A stretch of 64,000 nt of DNA from NCBI RefSeq assembly GCF_002104995.1, contig NW_024468251.1, positions 1,550,001 to 1,614,000 of the forward strand. The letters are read 5' to 3'. Source of the stretch: Linderina pennispora (lineage: Eukaryota; Kickxellomycota; Kickxellomycetes; Kickxellales; Kickxellaceae). The position numbers and the translations under genes are program-made. Below are positions 30,587 through 41,267 of the stretch, in pieces (positions within the stretch are counted from its first letter, which is position 1; every line of letters starts with the position of its first letter). A model generated the notes under the pieces. It saw only the letters and a program-made list of their open reading frames with translations. It ran no database searches and was not told the DNA's origin.

Positions 30587-32602
30587 ATGTACCCGACCGC
30601 GCTCTCATCGATTGAGGTCCTGAATTCGCCAGCAATTGCGGGTGAGACTAAGCCGCGTATCGCTGCCAATCGCACCGATGGTACTCTTGCCACGAAACGA
30701 CGAAGGCATTACCAACATGCACTTGAACTTTCTTCAAGGTATGAAGAATGCCGGCGAGGCCGCAGAGTTCCTTGGCCACCGGCCGGTGGCCAGTGATGGA
30801 TCGTTTGGAGACTACAAATGGTTCACGTATCGCCAGGTGTTGGACAAGGCGCAGTGTATTGGATCTGGCATGTCCAAGATGGGCATCAAGCCGCAGGAGT
30901 GCATTGGAATCTTCTCACCTAACCGCATCGAATGGTCGTTTACTGAGCACGCAACGTACATGTACAACATTGTCAGCGTGCCCATGTATGACACCCTGGG
31001 TATTGAGGCTATCAAGCACATGGCCAATCGAGACTGAGATGCGTCTTGTGTTTGTTGCTCCCGAGAAACTCGACACCATGCTTGGAATCTGGGACGACAT
31101 CCCGACGGTCAGAACCCTATGCGTCTTACGGACAAATCCCCGAGTCCGCTAAATCTGCAATCGATTCTCTGTCCGAGGATCGCAGTGTGCTCACGCTGAC
31201 TGAGTTGGAGGCAGCTGGTAAGCAGGACGACCTTGCCCCTATGCCCGAGACACCTGCCGGACTTGATGACCCATGCACGATCTGCTATACTTCCGGTACC
31301 ACTGGCTTGCCTAAGGGCGTGGTTCTGTCTCACATGAACTTCTTATCTGTTGTCGGCAGTTTCAAGGAGCGCATGCGTATTGGACAGGTGCTCAAGGTTT
31401 GGTGCCGGCGACACGCACTTTTCTATTCTCCCCCTTGCCCATTGTCTGGAACGCGCGGTGCATGCTGCTATTTCCAGCGTCGGCTGCCGCATCGGATACG
31501 GCTGTGGTGATATCCGCAAGATCCTTGATGACATCAACGCCCTGAAACCCTCGATCATGGTCGGCGTGCCACGCATCTTCAACCGCATCCACGACCAAGT
31601 GTGGGCACAGGTCAAGGCCCGTGGCGGCTTTCGCCTAGCAAGCTGTTCAACCATGCCTATTCAACCAAGAAGGGTAACCTTTTGTCGGGCACAAACACAC
31701 ATTGGCTCTGGGACCGTCCTGGTTTTCAAGTCTGTGCGCGAGAAGTTTGGAGGCAATATCCGCTTAATCATCTCTGGCTCAGCGCCGATATCTCACGACG
31801 TCATGGATTTCTTGCGTATCGCCTTCTCCACCACAGTCTATGAAGGCTACGGCCTGACCGAGACCACTGGCCCATGTGGAATGACCGTGATCTCAGAAAT
31901 GAGGGCTGGCAATGTCGGCTGCACATTCGGCAACTGCGCCTACAAGCTGGTCAGCGTGCCCGAGATGGAATACACAGTTGACGATATGCCGTACCCGCGC
32001 GGGGAGATTTGTGTCAAAGGACACAACGTCTTCACCCAGTACTACAAGCGCCCTGATCTCACAGCTGAGGCATTCGATGAGCACGGTTTCCTACGTACCG
32101 GTGATATCGGCCAGTTTGACGACCTGGGTAACCTCGTCATCGTCGACCGCAAGAAGAATATGTTCAAGCTGGCGCAAGGGCGAATATGTTGCGCCTGAGC
32201 GCATCGAGAACGTTATCACTAACTGCCCACTAATTGACCAGGCATTCGTCTACGGGCGACTCGCTGCAGAGCCAGCTTGTTGGTGTCATGGTTCCCAACG
32301 AAGAGTTCCTGCGCCGTGAGATCACTGAGTCCAAGGAGCTAGCGCATTTGGAGGGCAAGGACCTCAAGGATATATGCGCTGATAAGACCGCCAGCGACTA
32401 CCTCTGCCGCACCATCAATTCCTGGGGTCGCAAGAGCGACCTGAAGGGCTATGAGATCCCGAAAAACATCCACCTTGAGTCTGTGCCATTCACTATTGAG
32501 AACAACCTGCTCACCCCTACTCTCAAGATCAAGCGTGCTGATGCCAAAAAACTCTACAAAGATATTCTTGACCGCCTCTACGCTGAGCTAACTAAGAACT
32601 AG
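30587..32602 (+). pseudogene. Long-chain acyl-CoA synthetase copy, intron-less and frameshifted
   Basis: Start 'MYPTALSSIEVLNSPAIAGE' at 30587. AMP-binding motifs: 'CYTSGTTGLPKGVVLSH' (P-loop), 'GVPRIFNRIHDQV', 'SGSAPIS', 'YEGYGLTETTGPCG', 'RTGDIGQFDDLG' and 'VDRKKNMFKLAQG'; the end is 'LKIKRADAKKLYKDILDRLY'. Continuity needs frame changes near 30695, 31030, 31105, 31400, 31635, 32180 and 32265. It is most like the gene at 52884-54938 but lacks that gene's first intron (after GETK), which also has an equivalent in the gene at 57083. This fits a retrocopy or intron loss followed by decay; some breaks may be consensus errors. If functional it would activate fatty acids with ATP and CoA. Confidence 0.75.
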
Positions 32603-32671
32603 ATTTACCATCAAACACCACAAAAATAATTGTTTTCGTTAGCCTGACAAAAGGAAATGTAAAAGTTAAGC

Positions 32672-32742
32672 TCTCCGACCGGGAATTGAACCCGGGTCTC
32701 CAATGTGACAGACTGGTGTACTCGCCACTATACTATCGGGGA
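32672..32742 (-). tRNA. tRNA-Asp (GUC)
   Basis: 71 nt, minus strand. D arm 'TAGTATAGTGG', anticodon stem CCAGT/ATTGG with loop CTGTCAC (anticodon GTC), T arm GGGTTCAATTCCC. Acceptor TCCCCGA/TCGGAGA with one C-A mismatch, so it may be slightly degraded. No intron. Confidence 0.85.
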
Positions 32743-33122
32743 TACTCATATTGCTGACTCCTCGGAAATAAGAAATATATATAAGGATTAGCATTTACGG
32801 CAAGCACTATTGATAGCTGCACTTTGCACTGGTGTGCAGTTCGCAACGCCATGTCAGCCAACACACCGATCGTTCAACAAATGTATATTTGCTCTGTCAG
32901 TGGCGTATTTGAACATGGTCTTTGCCAGCGAAAATATGATGTCAATAGACAAACATTCTAAATGGAAATCGACACAGAACAAATATAGTGACCAAATAAA
33001 GGACAAAACCACTGTGCCCGACCAATACAAGCCACCTGCTTTACTTTGCCACCTGCTATATTAACCTGACATCATACTTTCCTTGCTTGTCTACAAAGGC
33101 TATCGGCAATGGTAAAAACAAA

Positions 33123-33129
33123 TATAAAA
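33123..33129 (+). promoter_or_regulatory. TATA box of the Ser-Asp repeat protein gene
   Basis: TATAAAA, 111 bp upstream of the ATG at 33240, the same spacing as in the chitosanase gene. Confidence 0.5.
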
Positions 33130-33239
33130 CACGATTTCCCCTCACATCCTTCAAGCAGAGCAAAACAGTTGCATACTTTTTACTTGCATCCGCTCTTTGC
33201 ATTTCCTTTTCACACACCTCCTAGAAATCGTTACCAAGC

Positions 33240-33602
33240 ATGCTGAAGATCCGTGTTGTACCTTCATTAATTGCTGCACTTGCGCTGCAGATGCTTGTCT
33301 CCGCAGATGTGCTTTATCATGCCACTAAGACTGCTAAGGCTGATCCCACAGACGCCCCTAGGGTCATTTCTTGTACCCCTAGCATCCACCTCATGGGAAA
33401 CAAAGATGAAGTGATGCACTACATCCTGACCAATGTTGCTTCAACTCAAGGGAAGGCTGGTGCCGGATACCAACCTAAGAATACTGTTAGTCATAGTGGC
33501 AATGATAGCAACAGTGACAGCGACAGCGACAGTGATAGTGACAGTGACAGCGACAGCGACAGTGACAGCGACAGTGATAGTGATAATGAGGATGGGTTCT
33601 AA
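33240..33602 (+). CDS. Small secreted protein with C-terminal (Ser-Asp)n tract
   Basis: 120 aa. Residues 1-22 make a good signal peptide ('VVPSLIAALALQMLVSA|D'). The mature part has one Cys and a 60-residue region without known motifs, then about 14 Ser-Asp pairs encoded by alternating AGTGAC/AGCGAC units (33505-33585), ending 'NEDGF'. The acidic tract could bind calcium or act as a stalk, as Ser-Asp tracts do in unrelated surface proteins; that is analogy only. A TATA box at normal distance supports a real gene. No GPI signal. Confidence 0.6.
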   Translation: MLKIRVVPSLIAALALQMLVSADVLYHATKTAKADPTDAPRVISCTPSIHLMGNKDEVMHYILTNVASTQGKAGAGYQPKNTVSHSGNDSNSDSDSDSDSDSDSDSDSDSDSDSDNEDGF

Positions 33603-34502
33603 ATCATGCCTCTTACACTTTCTAAATAATTGTTTTTTGTTATCTAAGCAAATATGAATACCAAAACATCATACTATGATTAGTAAGAGATGTATATACC
33701 TAATATGTAATCGATTGATACTGTTGTGTCAGTCGACTATATAGGGGATTTATAAAAGGTATATTTAATACTGAAGAAAAGAGAGAAAAGGGAATAGACA
33801 AGTTGCATACGGGAGTTTTTAATACTGCCATCTGTGCAACTTATCAGAGGCTAGACTCTACCTCTATATCATAGGCTGTAGTGGGGCTCTCATTAGTACC
33901 TAGATTTCTGTCACCTGATTCAGCTGATATACCGACATTAGGTACAACTGCATCAGGTGTGCAACAATACTAATGAAGATTTATAGTGCTTATATATGAA
34001 CTAATATATTTTATATTAGTTTACCTTAATGTCATATAGAAGTGATTGGTGATATAACCTCAATTATTAATAGTAGCATTACTAGTAGGGGATAGATAGG
34101 TTTGGATTTCAAGGCTAAAGAAAAATGAAAAATACTAATGCTATATGCTAGCATTTTTGAAGATTTCACTGCTATGCACTATCAGATCACATTAGTGAAA
34201 CTAGGGGAGAAAGCTATGATTATATTTGTCATATATCTCTACTAGATATATCTATTAGTTCAGCATAAGAGCTATGTCTTTCGTAATCGATCCACTGACT
34301 ATGCTTCTTCTTAGTCTCTTTTAAACATCACATGATTGTCATATCATAATCGGTCCATGGTCGGACCACAACATGGTTACACAGCAACTGGACCAAATTG
34401 TTTCTTTTACCTCCGTTCTTTTGCCGCTGTTCCGCTATCAGTGCTAGCCGCCCCTGACTATCGCGGGTCAAGCTGACTCCCGCGAATGGATTCGATATGA
34501 TA
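33603..34502. other. AT-rich intergenic DNA
   Basis: No genes seen. The segment 34286-34340 (CCACTGA...CTTTTAAACATCACATGAT) has a diverged relative at 34857-34905, perhaps remnants of the same repeat. Confidence 0.4.
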
Positions 34503-35392
34503 TGTCCGACTCCCGACATCTACCAACGGATGGCCTCCGATATGTATAGATCGGATCTATACAGATGTAGGAGCACTATCCCGCGGGCGCCCGGCAGCCG
34601 ATAACAGCATGTAGTATACTCCGTTTGCCGAAGTCCATCCCACTGAGCGAGTATAAATACAGCCATGAGCAGCAAGCAGCATTAAGTTTTATTGTCTACT
34701 TTTTAGGATACAATCTCGTTAAAAGCAGTTTATTGAGCTTTATTCTACAAATTTTTCCAAGTTATTAAGTCAGGACCGTTACAAGCAAGACAAGTGAGAC
34801 AAGCGAGACGAGCGACTACAATGTCCTTCATGACCGATCCAGACAGTGCTGGTAATCGACCCACTGAACAAGCCTCTCCACCATCCCTTTTAAAAACCAC
34901 ATGATCAGTGTTATGCTCAACTCGGATGAGCATGAACATGACGAAGCCCACCTGCGAGATCAAGATCAAGATCAAGACCCGGGCCAAGACAACGTCACAC
35001 ACGCACAAGGTTCCACTCGCAATATAAACACAAGTACACTGCCTCGTCTACGGAACAAGTCCGCCCTTTATGCTCCTCTTACGGATCCTAACACAGGAAT
35101 TCCTATCGTATATGCTACACCTAAAGCGTAGCCAAGACACTCGTTGACTACTCCATATATATGGAGAAGTCAGACCGACAGGACAAGACAAGAACAACAA
35201 GCCCCCGAATATTCCTTGACTCAGAACCTGTTTCCAAATATAACCCGTTACAATCCCGACCTTCTCTCCCCGACGTCTGAGCTCCGGTTCGAGCTCTTCC
35301 GACGCTAGCTCCTTTGCTAGCATATTATCACTCCCGCCGAGCGATAACATCAGAGATTGGCCGGCCGATTAGCTTTGAATTGGCGACTAAAG
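34503..35392 (+). mobile_element. Possible degraded LTR-retroelement debris upstream of tRNA-Gly
   Basis: TGTCCGACTCCCGACATC at 34503 to GGACCGTTACA near 34783 has LTR-like ends, an internal TATAAATA (34651) and poly-T/A signals. A short gag-like start follows ('MSFMTDPDSAGN' at 34820, then 'DPNTGIPIVYATPKA' in another frame). No reverse transcriptase is seen and there is no second LTR I can align. The location just upstream of a tRNA gene fits Pol III-targeted elements. Weak call. Confidence 0.25.
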
Positions 35393-35463
35393 CGTCTGTG
35401 GTCCAGAGGTATGATTGCTCCCTGCCACGGAGTAGACCCGGGTTCGATTCCCGGCGGACGCAC
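35393..35463 (+). tRNA. tRNA-Gly (GCC)
   Basis: 71 nt. Acceptor GCGTCTG/CGGACGC pairs with one G-T wobble; anticodon loop CTGCCAC gives GCC; T arm GGGTTCGATTCCC. No intron. Complete and canonical. Confidence 0.93.
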
Positions 35464-36165
35464 TTCTCTTTTGCCCAATCTGCGGTATCCTTTTTTGAAT
35501 GGATTTCTGATCATAGCTCTCATTTTGAACTTCTGTTCTAACAAATAGTCTAATTTCTATTGGCTATAATAACTATGCTGACCTTCTGAATAGCCATTCC
35601 CTTTCATATTTGCCGTACCTGAGATATTGCCATGGCTTACACCATTTACAATCCTAGAACTAGGGAATATGTAATGATTCTAGACATCCAAACTAATAGG
35701 TTTGCCTAGGTAGCATATAATGCAAATTTGTTCCAAGCATTACTTGATATCAATTGGTGTATCATATAACTCGATATTGAGTTGAGCATGAATTCATTTT
35801 GCAAAGTGGAAGGCAGCGTTCGCATCTGGAGCACATATATGCTCCGACTAGAGACACAATCATTGGCGCCAGAAAACGGCACCCTTGCAAGATAGACAAT
35901 AGTGCTGCTAAAAATTAATATACAGTCTTCAAAAATGTGTTGGCTACACAAGGGTTTGCATTTACTTTTACTCGGCCCTTATATTTCTAGTCGCAGGTAA
36001 GAATTACAGGGTAAAATTACCAGAGAAAAGGTATGAAACAAGTCATGAAAATAGCTACCGTTTCATTATCGTTATCAATACTTTACAAAAGGATAGAGTT
36101 GCGCTATATCCATAGCCAGGGCAAAACTCTCGCCACATCGTCCTCGAGCAGTGGCAAAAAGTAGC
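35464..36165. other. Spacer between two tRNA genes
   Basis: A T-rich Pol III-type terminator follows the tRNA-Gly (CTTTTGCC, then CCTTTTTTG at about 35490). Otherwise AT-rich with no gene. Confidence 0.5.
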
Positions 36166-36247
36166 TGATCAGAGTGGGATTCGAACCCACGCCTCCGGGG
36201 AGACTGCGGCCTAAACGCAGCGCCTTAGACCGCTCGGCCATCTGACC
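36166..36247 (-). tRNA. tRNA-Leu (UAG)
   Basis: 82 nt with a long variable arm. Acceptor GGTCAGA/TCTGATC, anticodon stem CTGCG/CGCAG with loop TTTAGGC (anticodon TAG), T arm GTGGGTTCGAATCCCAC. No intron. Fanzor copy 2 ends about 75 bp upstream of its 5' end. Confidence 0.93.
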
Positions 36248-36327
36248 TCTCAGCTTTTGAGAATAGCAATGAATATCGTACTCATCTATACACATTGATA
36301 CTACTATATTTTTCTTATTTCTACTAG

Positions 36328-36475
36328 AAATACTCTGCTCGCGATGCGAGCTCGGCTGCTAGTCAGCATGGGTTGACACGTCGATAAGGGCATCACGGCG
36401 AACCGGTCATTTGAACGTGTCGGATGGTTGTTGGTGCAATAGCGATCATGGACATCTCCCATCTTGATGGCCTGC
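36328..36475 (-). ncRNA. Candidate Fanzor guide (omega) RNA 3' scaffold, copy 2
   Basis: Conserved 3' tail ending in GCTG-ACTAG-CAGC and a perfect 6-bp stem GCTCGC-ATC-GCGAGC, with the element end 8 nt later. Guide sequence would come from the flank below 36322, that is, from the upstream region of the tRNA-Leu gene. Confidence 0.5.
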
Positions 36476-37604
36476 TCAGCGTAGGCGCTTCAGCGCTGGC
36501 TCGCTGCTGCTGGCAACAGAATCGCCTGCTGCTGCACGCCTCTTGCGCGGGTTCTTTGTTGCAGGGGTGGTGCCAGAAGTATCGGCAGCAATGGCCGTAA
36601 AGCGACGGAACCGTTCAGGAATACTGCCTGAATCACAGAGTGACTGGAAAATGAGTCTGAAGTTTAGAACTGCTGCAAGATTGCAGTTCAAGAGCCGAGA
36701 CGAATAGGCTCGCCTGTATTGTGCCATGGCCCGCTTACATGACTCGCTTGTACAGCGGAGAAGGCCATGGCACTTCACAGTTGGGTTCTTCGATCTCTGG
36801 TAGGGCCGCGGGTTGGGAACATGCCGGAATGTCTGCAGTGACTTATCGCAGCAGAACGGGCACATCGACGATGTCCGGAATTCGTCGATCAGATAGACTT
36901 CAAAGCCATGGTGCTTGAACTTGTCGCGCCATCCCTTGCCACGAATCGGCGCATGGTGCCGGGCCATCGGCGCACTCCAGTTGCCCATGATCAGCACTGG
37001 ATCTGGACCAAACTTGCTCCGGAGTTTCGCGGCAAGCCTGTGGTCTGCACGGGCCTGGTTCATGAATGAATCAAGGCACAGCTTGCGGTGAAGTGGGTAC
37101 ACCTTGGGACTGGTCCCGACACCCGGATGGTCCTTACAGCGCCTTTGGTGCTGCTTGTTTGACTTAGTGGGCTGCTGCTCTGGTAACCTTCGCGTTGTCA
37201 TCGTGTTTGCATAAAACGGTGCTAGGACACACCGCACAGATGCACGGGCAGCAACGTAGGCACGGAATTTTGCTGGGCTAAGGGTCCGGCAGCAGTGCTT
37301 GGAAAGCTCTGCCTCTGCCCTGCGGACAGCATCTTCTGGGACTTGATCCTTTGTACCCCCCGACGAATCCTGTCATGGTGGCGCAGCTTGAGCTCCTTAT
37401 TACGCTGCTGCCGTGTGTAGCGGTAGAGCATTCTCTCACCCTCTTTCCCATTGCTGCTATTTTCGTGCATCATATACAGTAAATCGCCCCGACCTGGATC
37501 GATGAATACACAGCGACCTTTCAGATTCTGCAGCTCTGGCTGTGGGATCTGGTGGATATAGTGACAGTCAGCTATAGTACTGCCTCCCACAGCACCACCT
37601 CCTG

Positions 37605-37760
37605 CAACATCGCCTGTAGCATTGCCTGTAGCATTGCCTCCCACAGCATCGCCTGTAGCATCGCCTGTAGCATCGCCTCCCACAGCATCGCCTGTAGCAT
37701 CACCTCCCACAGCATTGCCTGTAGCATTGCCTCCCGCAGCATTGCCTCCTGCAGCACCAG
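37605..37760 (-). repeat. 15/30-bp coding minisatellite in Fanzor copy 2
   Basis: Units such as GCATCGCCTGTAGCATC alternate with CCTCCCACA versions and encode (G-D/N-A-T-G-D/N-A-V-G-G)n. Copies 1 and 3 have only one or two units here, so the linker ahead of RuvC-I expanded in copy 2. Confidence 0.8.
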
Positions 37761-38508
37761 CCTTAGGTACCTTGTCTTGTAACAAAATGCATATCGTTAC
37801 ACCATCTGTTGTCGCCATCCCGTGGAATTTTCTATCACCATGCGCCTTAAATGGCTTTGATGTTAGATCTGCGACCCGGCCCCATACATCCCACACAGAT
37901 TGTGTGATCCCTTGGACCGGGTCGTGTGCACAGACTGGGGGTGCTGGTGCATATGCATTGTTAAGTGCTGCAACAGTGTCTGCTGCTGCTGCCGATGCAG
38001 CAGCAAGTGAATCAGCCGCTACTGCTGCAGTTGCTGCAGTGGCCTCTGTTGCATCCGATGGCATCTTCGCTGCTTCGCGTGCAGCCTTCTTGGCCAATTT
38101 TTCGCCCTTTTCTGCTGCTTTCCTTGCCTCTGTTGCTGCCCTCTTTGCTGCATTGATCTTGGTAACCTCCTCACGTGTTTTCGAAACAAACACCTGCTTG
38201 ATTATTTGCTTGTCTAAGCGCACATGGCCTGGGATCCATGATGTCTGCAGAGGCAAGCATTAAGGGGGAGACTTGCCAAGCTGCTCATTCTCGATAAGCT
38301 GGCATAGGCGAATGTATGCACGCAGATGCTTAAGCGGATTTACCTTGGCATCATAGTATCGGCTGTCTTTGGCGAATCTGTACTTGGCACCATAGGCATT
38401 AAGGACTGGTGCCAGCTTGTTGTAGATTGCAAGCATCGGTGGGGTGAGCACACTGAGATCAGGGTGCCTAGAGGCAACTGCCTGGCGGAGCTTCTGTGCA
38501 GGCGTATA

Positions 38509-38905
38509 GGAGATCAGCCAGAATTGGTTAGCTTTTTAATAATTATTAATAGTTTTACTATTTTATTGTTCAGATGCCAAATATGGTGCTTCTACGAAAC
38601 CCCCTTCGGCATCCTGAAAAATTTCAGTTGATTTCTCGGGACGCAGCCTCTATCTCAGTAGAAGCATATTAATTGTGTATCAACTGAAATTTTTCAGGAT
38701 GCCGAAGGGGGTTTCGTAGAAGCACCATATTTGGCATCTTTGTTTATTTGTTAATCTAGTTGCTAGAATCTTTTTGGCCACTACTAAACATTCTGTATTT
38801 TAAAATATTTATCTACTGCTAGTAATTGATTTCTTATTTGTTAATTGGTTATTCTGATAATAGTTATTTAGTTTCTTTAACTATTTATATTTGTGAATGG
38901 CCTCC
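38509..38905 (+). mobile_element. Solo 397-bp terminal repeat (P-a) in the Fanzor copy 2 gene
   Basis: Starts GGAGATCAG, ends ATGGCCTCC, flanked by ATA on both sides (38506-38508, 38906-38908). Copy 1 shows the empty site with one ATA. Internal palindrome 38573-38738 has 60-bp arms and a 46-bp spacer in the common orientation. It differs at several AT-rich sites from the other five repeats, so it is probably the oldest. Confidence 0.9.
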
Positions 38906-40096
38906 ATAAATATACACTTGACATGCGTCATTGAACTCAGCCTTGGACACATTGCCCATTGTACTGTGCAGTGTGTTTTTGCGGCTGCGAATATCAATCA
39001 ATTTGGCCAGAATCCGCTGTAGGCAGGTGCCATAGTGCAACACAATGTTGTTCTTATATGCTGTCATCAGCTTGGTATCCACGTATGTCGCTACCTGATT
39101 CATTTCACATATGCCATGTAGCTCGATATCGCCATTATGTAATAGATAATCATAAATATGATATCTAACTACATCACCGAAATCTGCGCTTGACAGTTCT
39201 GACCTGTCCTTCCAGTTGACGAAATCCTCGGCAGATATGACAGTCTTCGCCTTCAGGTTGCGATAAATAAATAAATAAATGGAATGAAAAAACCCCTTTT
39301 TCACAAATATTGCAGGGTCAAAGGCATCATCGTCAGCTAGTTGATGGAGTAATATCCATCATGCAAGCATGTATGTATGCTCTTTGATGATATTGATGCT
39401 GTGTACAAATTGCTCTAGGCAGGGCAACATAGAATCACGGAAGCCAATACCACCAAGTGATGTCTTTATGACAGTAGTGCTGCAGGTAATATCCATTTGA
39501 GAAGTTCAATAGGCAAGTAAGAAGAGAAATGATGCTGTTCAGTTTTGCTGTATTGCGTGTGCATAGCATTAAGAACTTTTTATTAAAGATTTTCTGGCTT
39601 GCATGGTTCTTGGGGTCCTTAGCACTGATACAGTCTCTTGAATCAGTCTATACATACTGGGTCCGTTGTGACCCAAATACTACTGCTTACGCATGTTCAT
39701 AAGACAAATTAATTTATAAAATAAACCCACAAATATTGCATAACCACCAGAAGAGCTATATGGCCTTATTCAATAGGTGCTCATGAATGAATATCCTAAG
39801 GGTGTTGCGCAGCCGGTGATGACCACCATGATGACGCCATAGAAGTTATCAGGTCGACCGATACTGAGAGCTGCTCTTGCGCTGAACCAATGGAGATATC
39901 CAGTAGAGACCTGTGACCACTACAATAACAACTTGTCACCCTGGTTTCACTGATGAGGTCAGATGCTGCACAAGATCAAAAGGAGTTTACAGAGCAAGTT
40001 ACTCAAACTGGTGTTGAAGCTTAAGAGTTTTTTTTAACCAATTAAATAATTTCTAGCGGATGGTCGGACACTTTTTGGACTATAAAATCTTATATA

Positions 40097-40493
40097 GGAG
40101 GCCATTCACAAATATAAATAGTTAAAGAAACTAAATAACTATTATCAGAATAACCAATTAACAAATAAGAAATCAATTACTAGCAATAGATAAATATTTT
40201 AAAATACAGAATGTTTAGTAGTGGCCAAAAAGATTCTAGCAACTAGATTAACAAATAAACAAAGATGCCAAATATGGTGCTTCTACGAAACCCCCTTCAG
40301 CATCCTGAAAAATTTCAGTTGATACACAATTAATATGCTTCTACTGAGATAGAGGCTGCATCCCGAGAAATCAACTGAAATTTTTCAGGATGCCGAAGGG
40401 GGTTTCATAGAAGCACCATATTTGGCATCAGAACAAGAAAACAATAAAAATATTAATAATTATGAAATAGCTAACCAATTCTGACTGATCTCC
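40097..40493 (-). mobile_element. Solo 397-bp terminal repeat (P-b) at the 5' end of Fanzor copy 2
   Basis: Starts GGAGGCCAT and ends GATCTCC on the plus strand; ATA duplicated at 40094-40096 and 40494-40496. Copy 1 has the empty TATATATAGG site. One palindrome arm has its own variants (CTTCAG for CTTCGG). Spacer orientation relative to the ends matches P-a, P-c and P-f. Confidence 0.9.
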
Positions 40494-40499
40494 ATATAG

Positions 40500-41114
40500 G
40501 TAAAGATATTTGACTTAGGGCACTTGCGGTGCGAGTTCAGCTAGCCAGTATGGTTTAGACAGTCAATATTATGGCAGGAAATCTGCCACAGGGCTTCATG
40601 GCCTATGGCCGATTGTAACTGCTTAGAAAGTTAAATATTAGAAATTATATTTGGGGGCTTGTTTTGGGGCTTGATTGGTATAGGTAATGCTGCTTTAACT
40701 TGCCATTACTAGCAGCAGCTGAATATTTCTTTATTTGCTTAGTTGCTTGCTTGAAATCTGGGTGATAGCAGAGTTATTGGGAGTAGGGTCAGTAGTGAAG
40801 CCTTATAAGAACCTTGCCTATCTGGTATAGTAGGAAGCATACACCTATAAAGAGAGCTTAATATAGCCTGACTATACATATTTTATAGCAACATTTATTA
40901 TAGAAGGCTGTAGAGCAAAGGTGAGGGTTCATCCCACTGCAGAAGGCAGGTGATTCCTATGCAGTCAGATATATCCATCAAATAGTTATAAATGCATATC
41001 ACTAAGCTAAGCCCCATATTGAGGTATACTATAGCTAGTAGAGGACATTTACAATTACTCAGTTATGTAACTATAAATACTCTCCTTTGTCTATCAAATT
41101 TCTCTAACAAATTA
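40500..41114. other. Unexplained AT-rich spacer between Fanzor copies 2 and 3
   Basis: About 600 bp that match neither Fanzor copy nor the transposons. No gene seen. It may be the original spacer between two insertions or a 5' part of copy 3 too decayed to align. Confidence 0.4.
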
Positions 41115-41267
41115 CCTATAGTAATTTATATATAGTATCAATATTGCCAATATCATCAAAGAGCATACATATATGCTTACATAATAAATATTACTCTATC
41201 AACTAGCTGACAATGATGCCTTTGATCCTGCAATATTTATAATAAGGGGTTTTTTGTTCTATATATT

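Larger units (their letters stand above)
36476..39496 (-). pseudogene. Fanzor gene, copy 2, interrupted and catalytically altered
   Basis: Start 'MDITCSTTVIKTSLGGIG' at 39496; net coding length without the insertion is about 2.6 kb (roughly 870 codons). RuvC-I 'VFIDPGRGDLL' and RuvC-II 'LIDEFRTSSMCPFC' are intact, but RuvC-III reads 'NCNLAAVLNF': the catalytic Asp is Asn (AAT at 36680-36682) and the preceding Arg is Cys, two adjacent transitions. Other damage: the solo repeat at 38509, a TGG/CGA-type stop in the N-terminal part, a CAA-to-TAA stop after 'QLGKSPP', and a G-run (near 37358) that shifts the frame by one. A Gly-Asn/Asp-Ala-Thr repeat is expanded here. This copy cannot be an active nuclease. 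Confidence 0.75.
36322..40499 (-). mobile_element. Fanzor element, copy 2 (minus orientation)
   Basis: Same ends and order as copy 1. Right end at TACTAGAAATACTCTGCTC near 36322; the 5' end fades after ATATAGGTA near 40500. Two solo 397-bp repeats have inserted: one in the gene (38509-38905), one almost exactly at the element's 5' end (40097-40493). Without them the element is about 3.4 kb. Confidence 0.7.
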
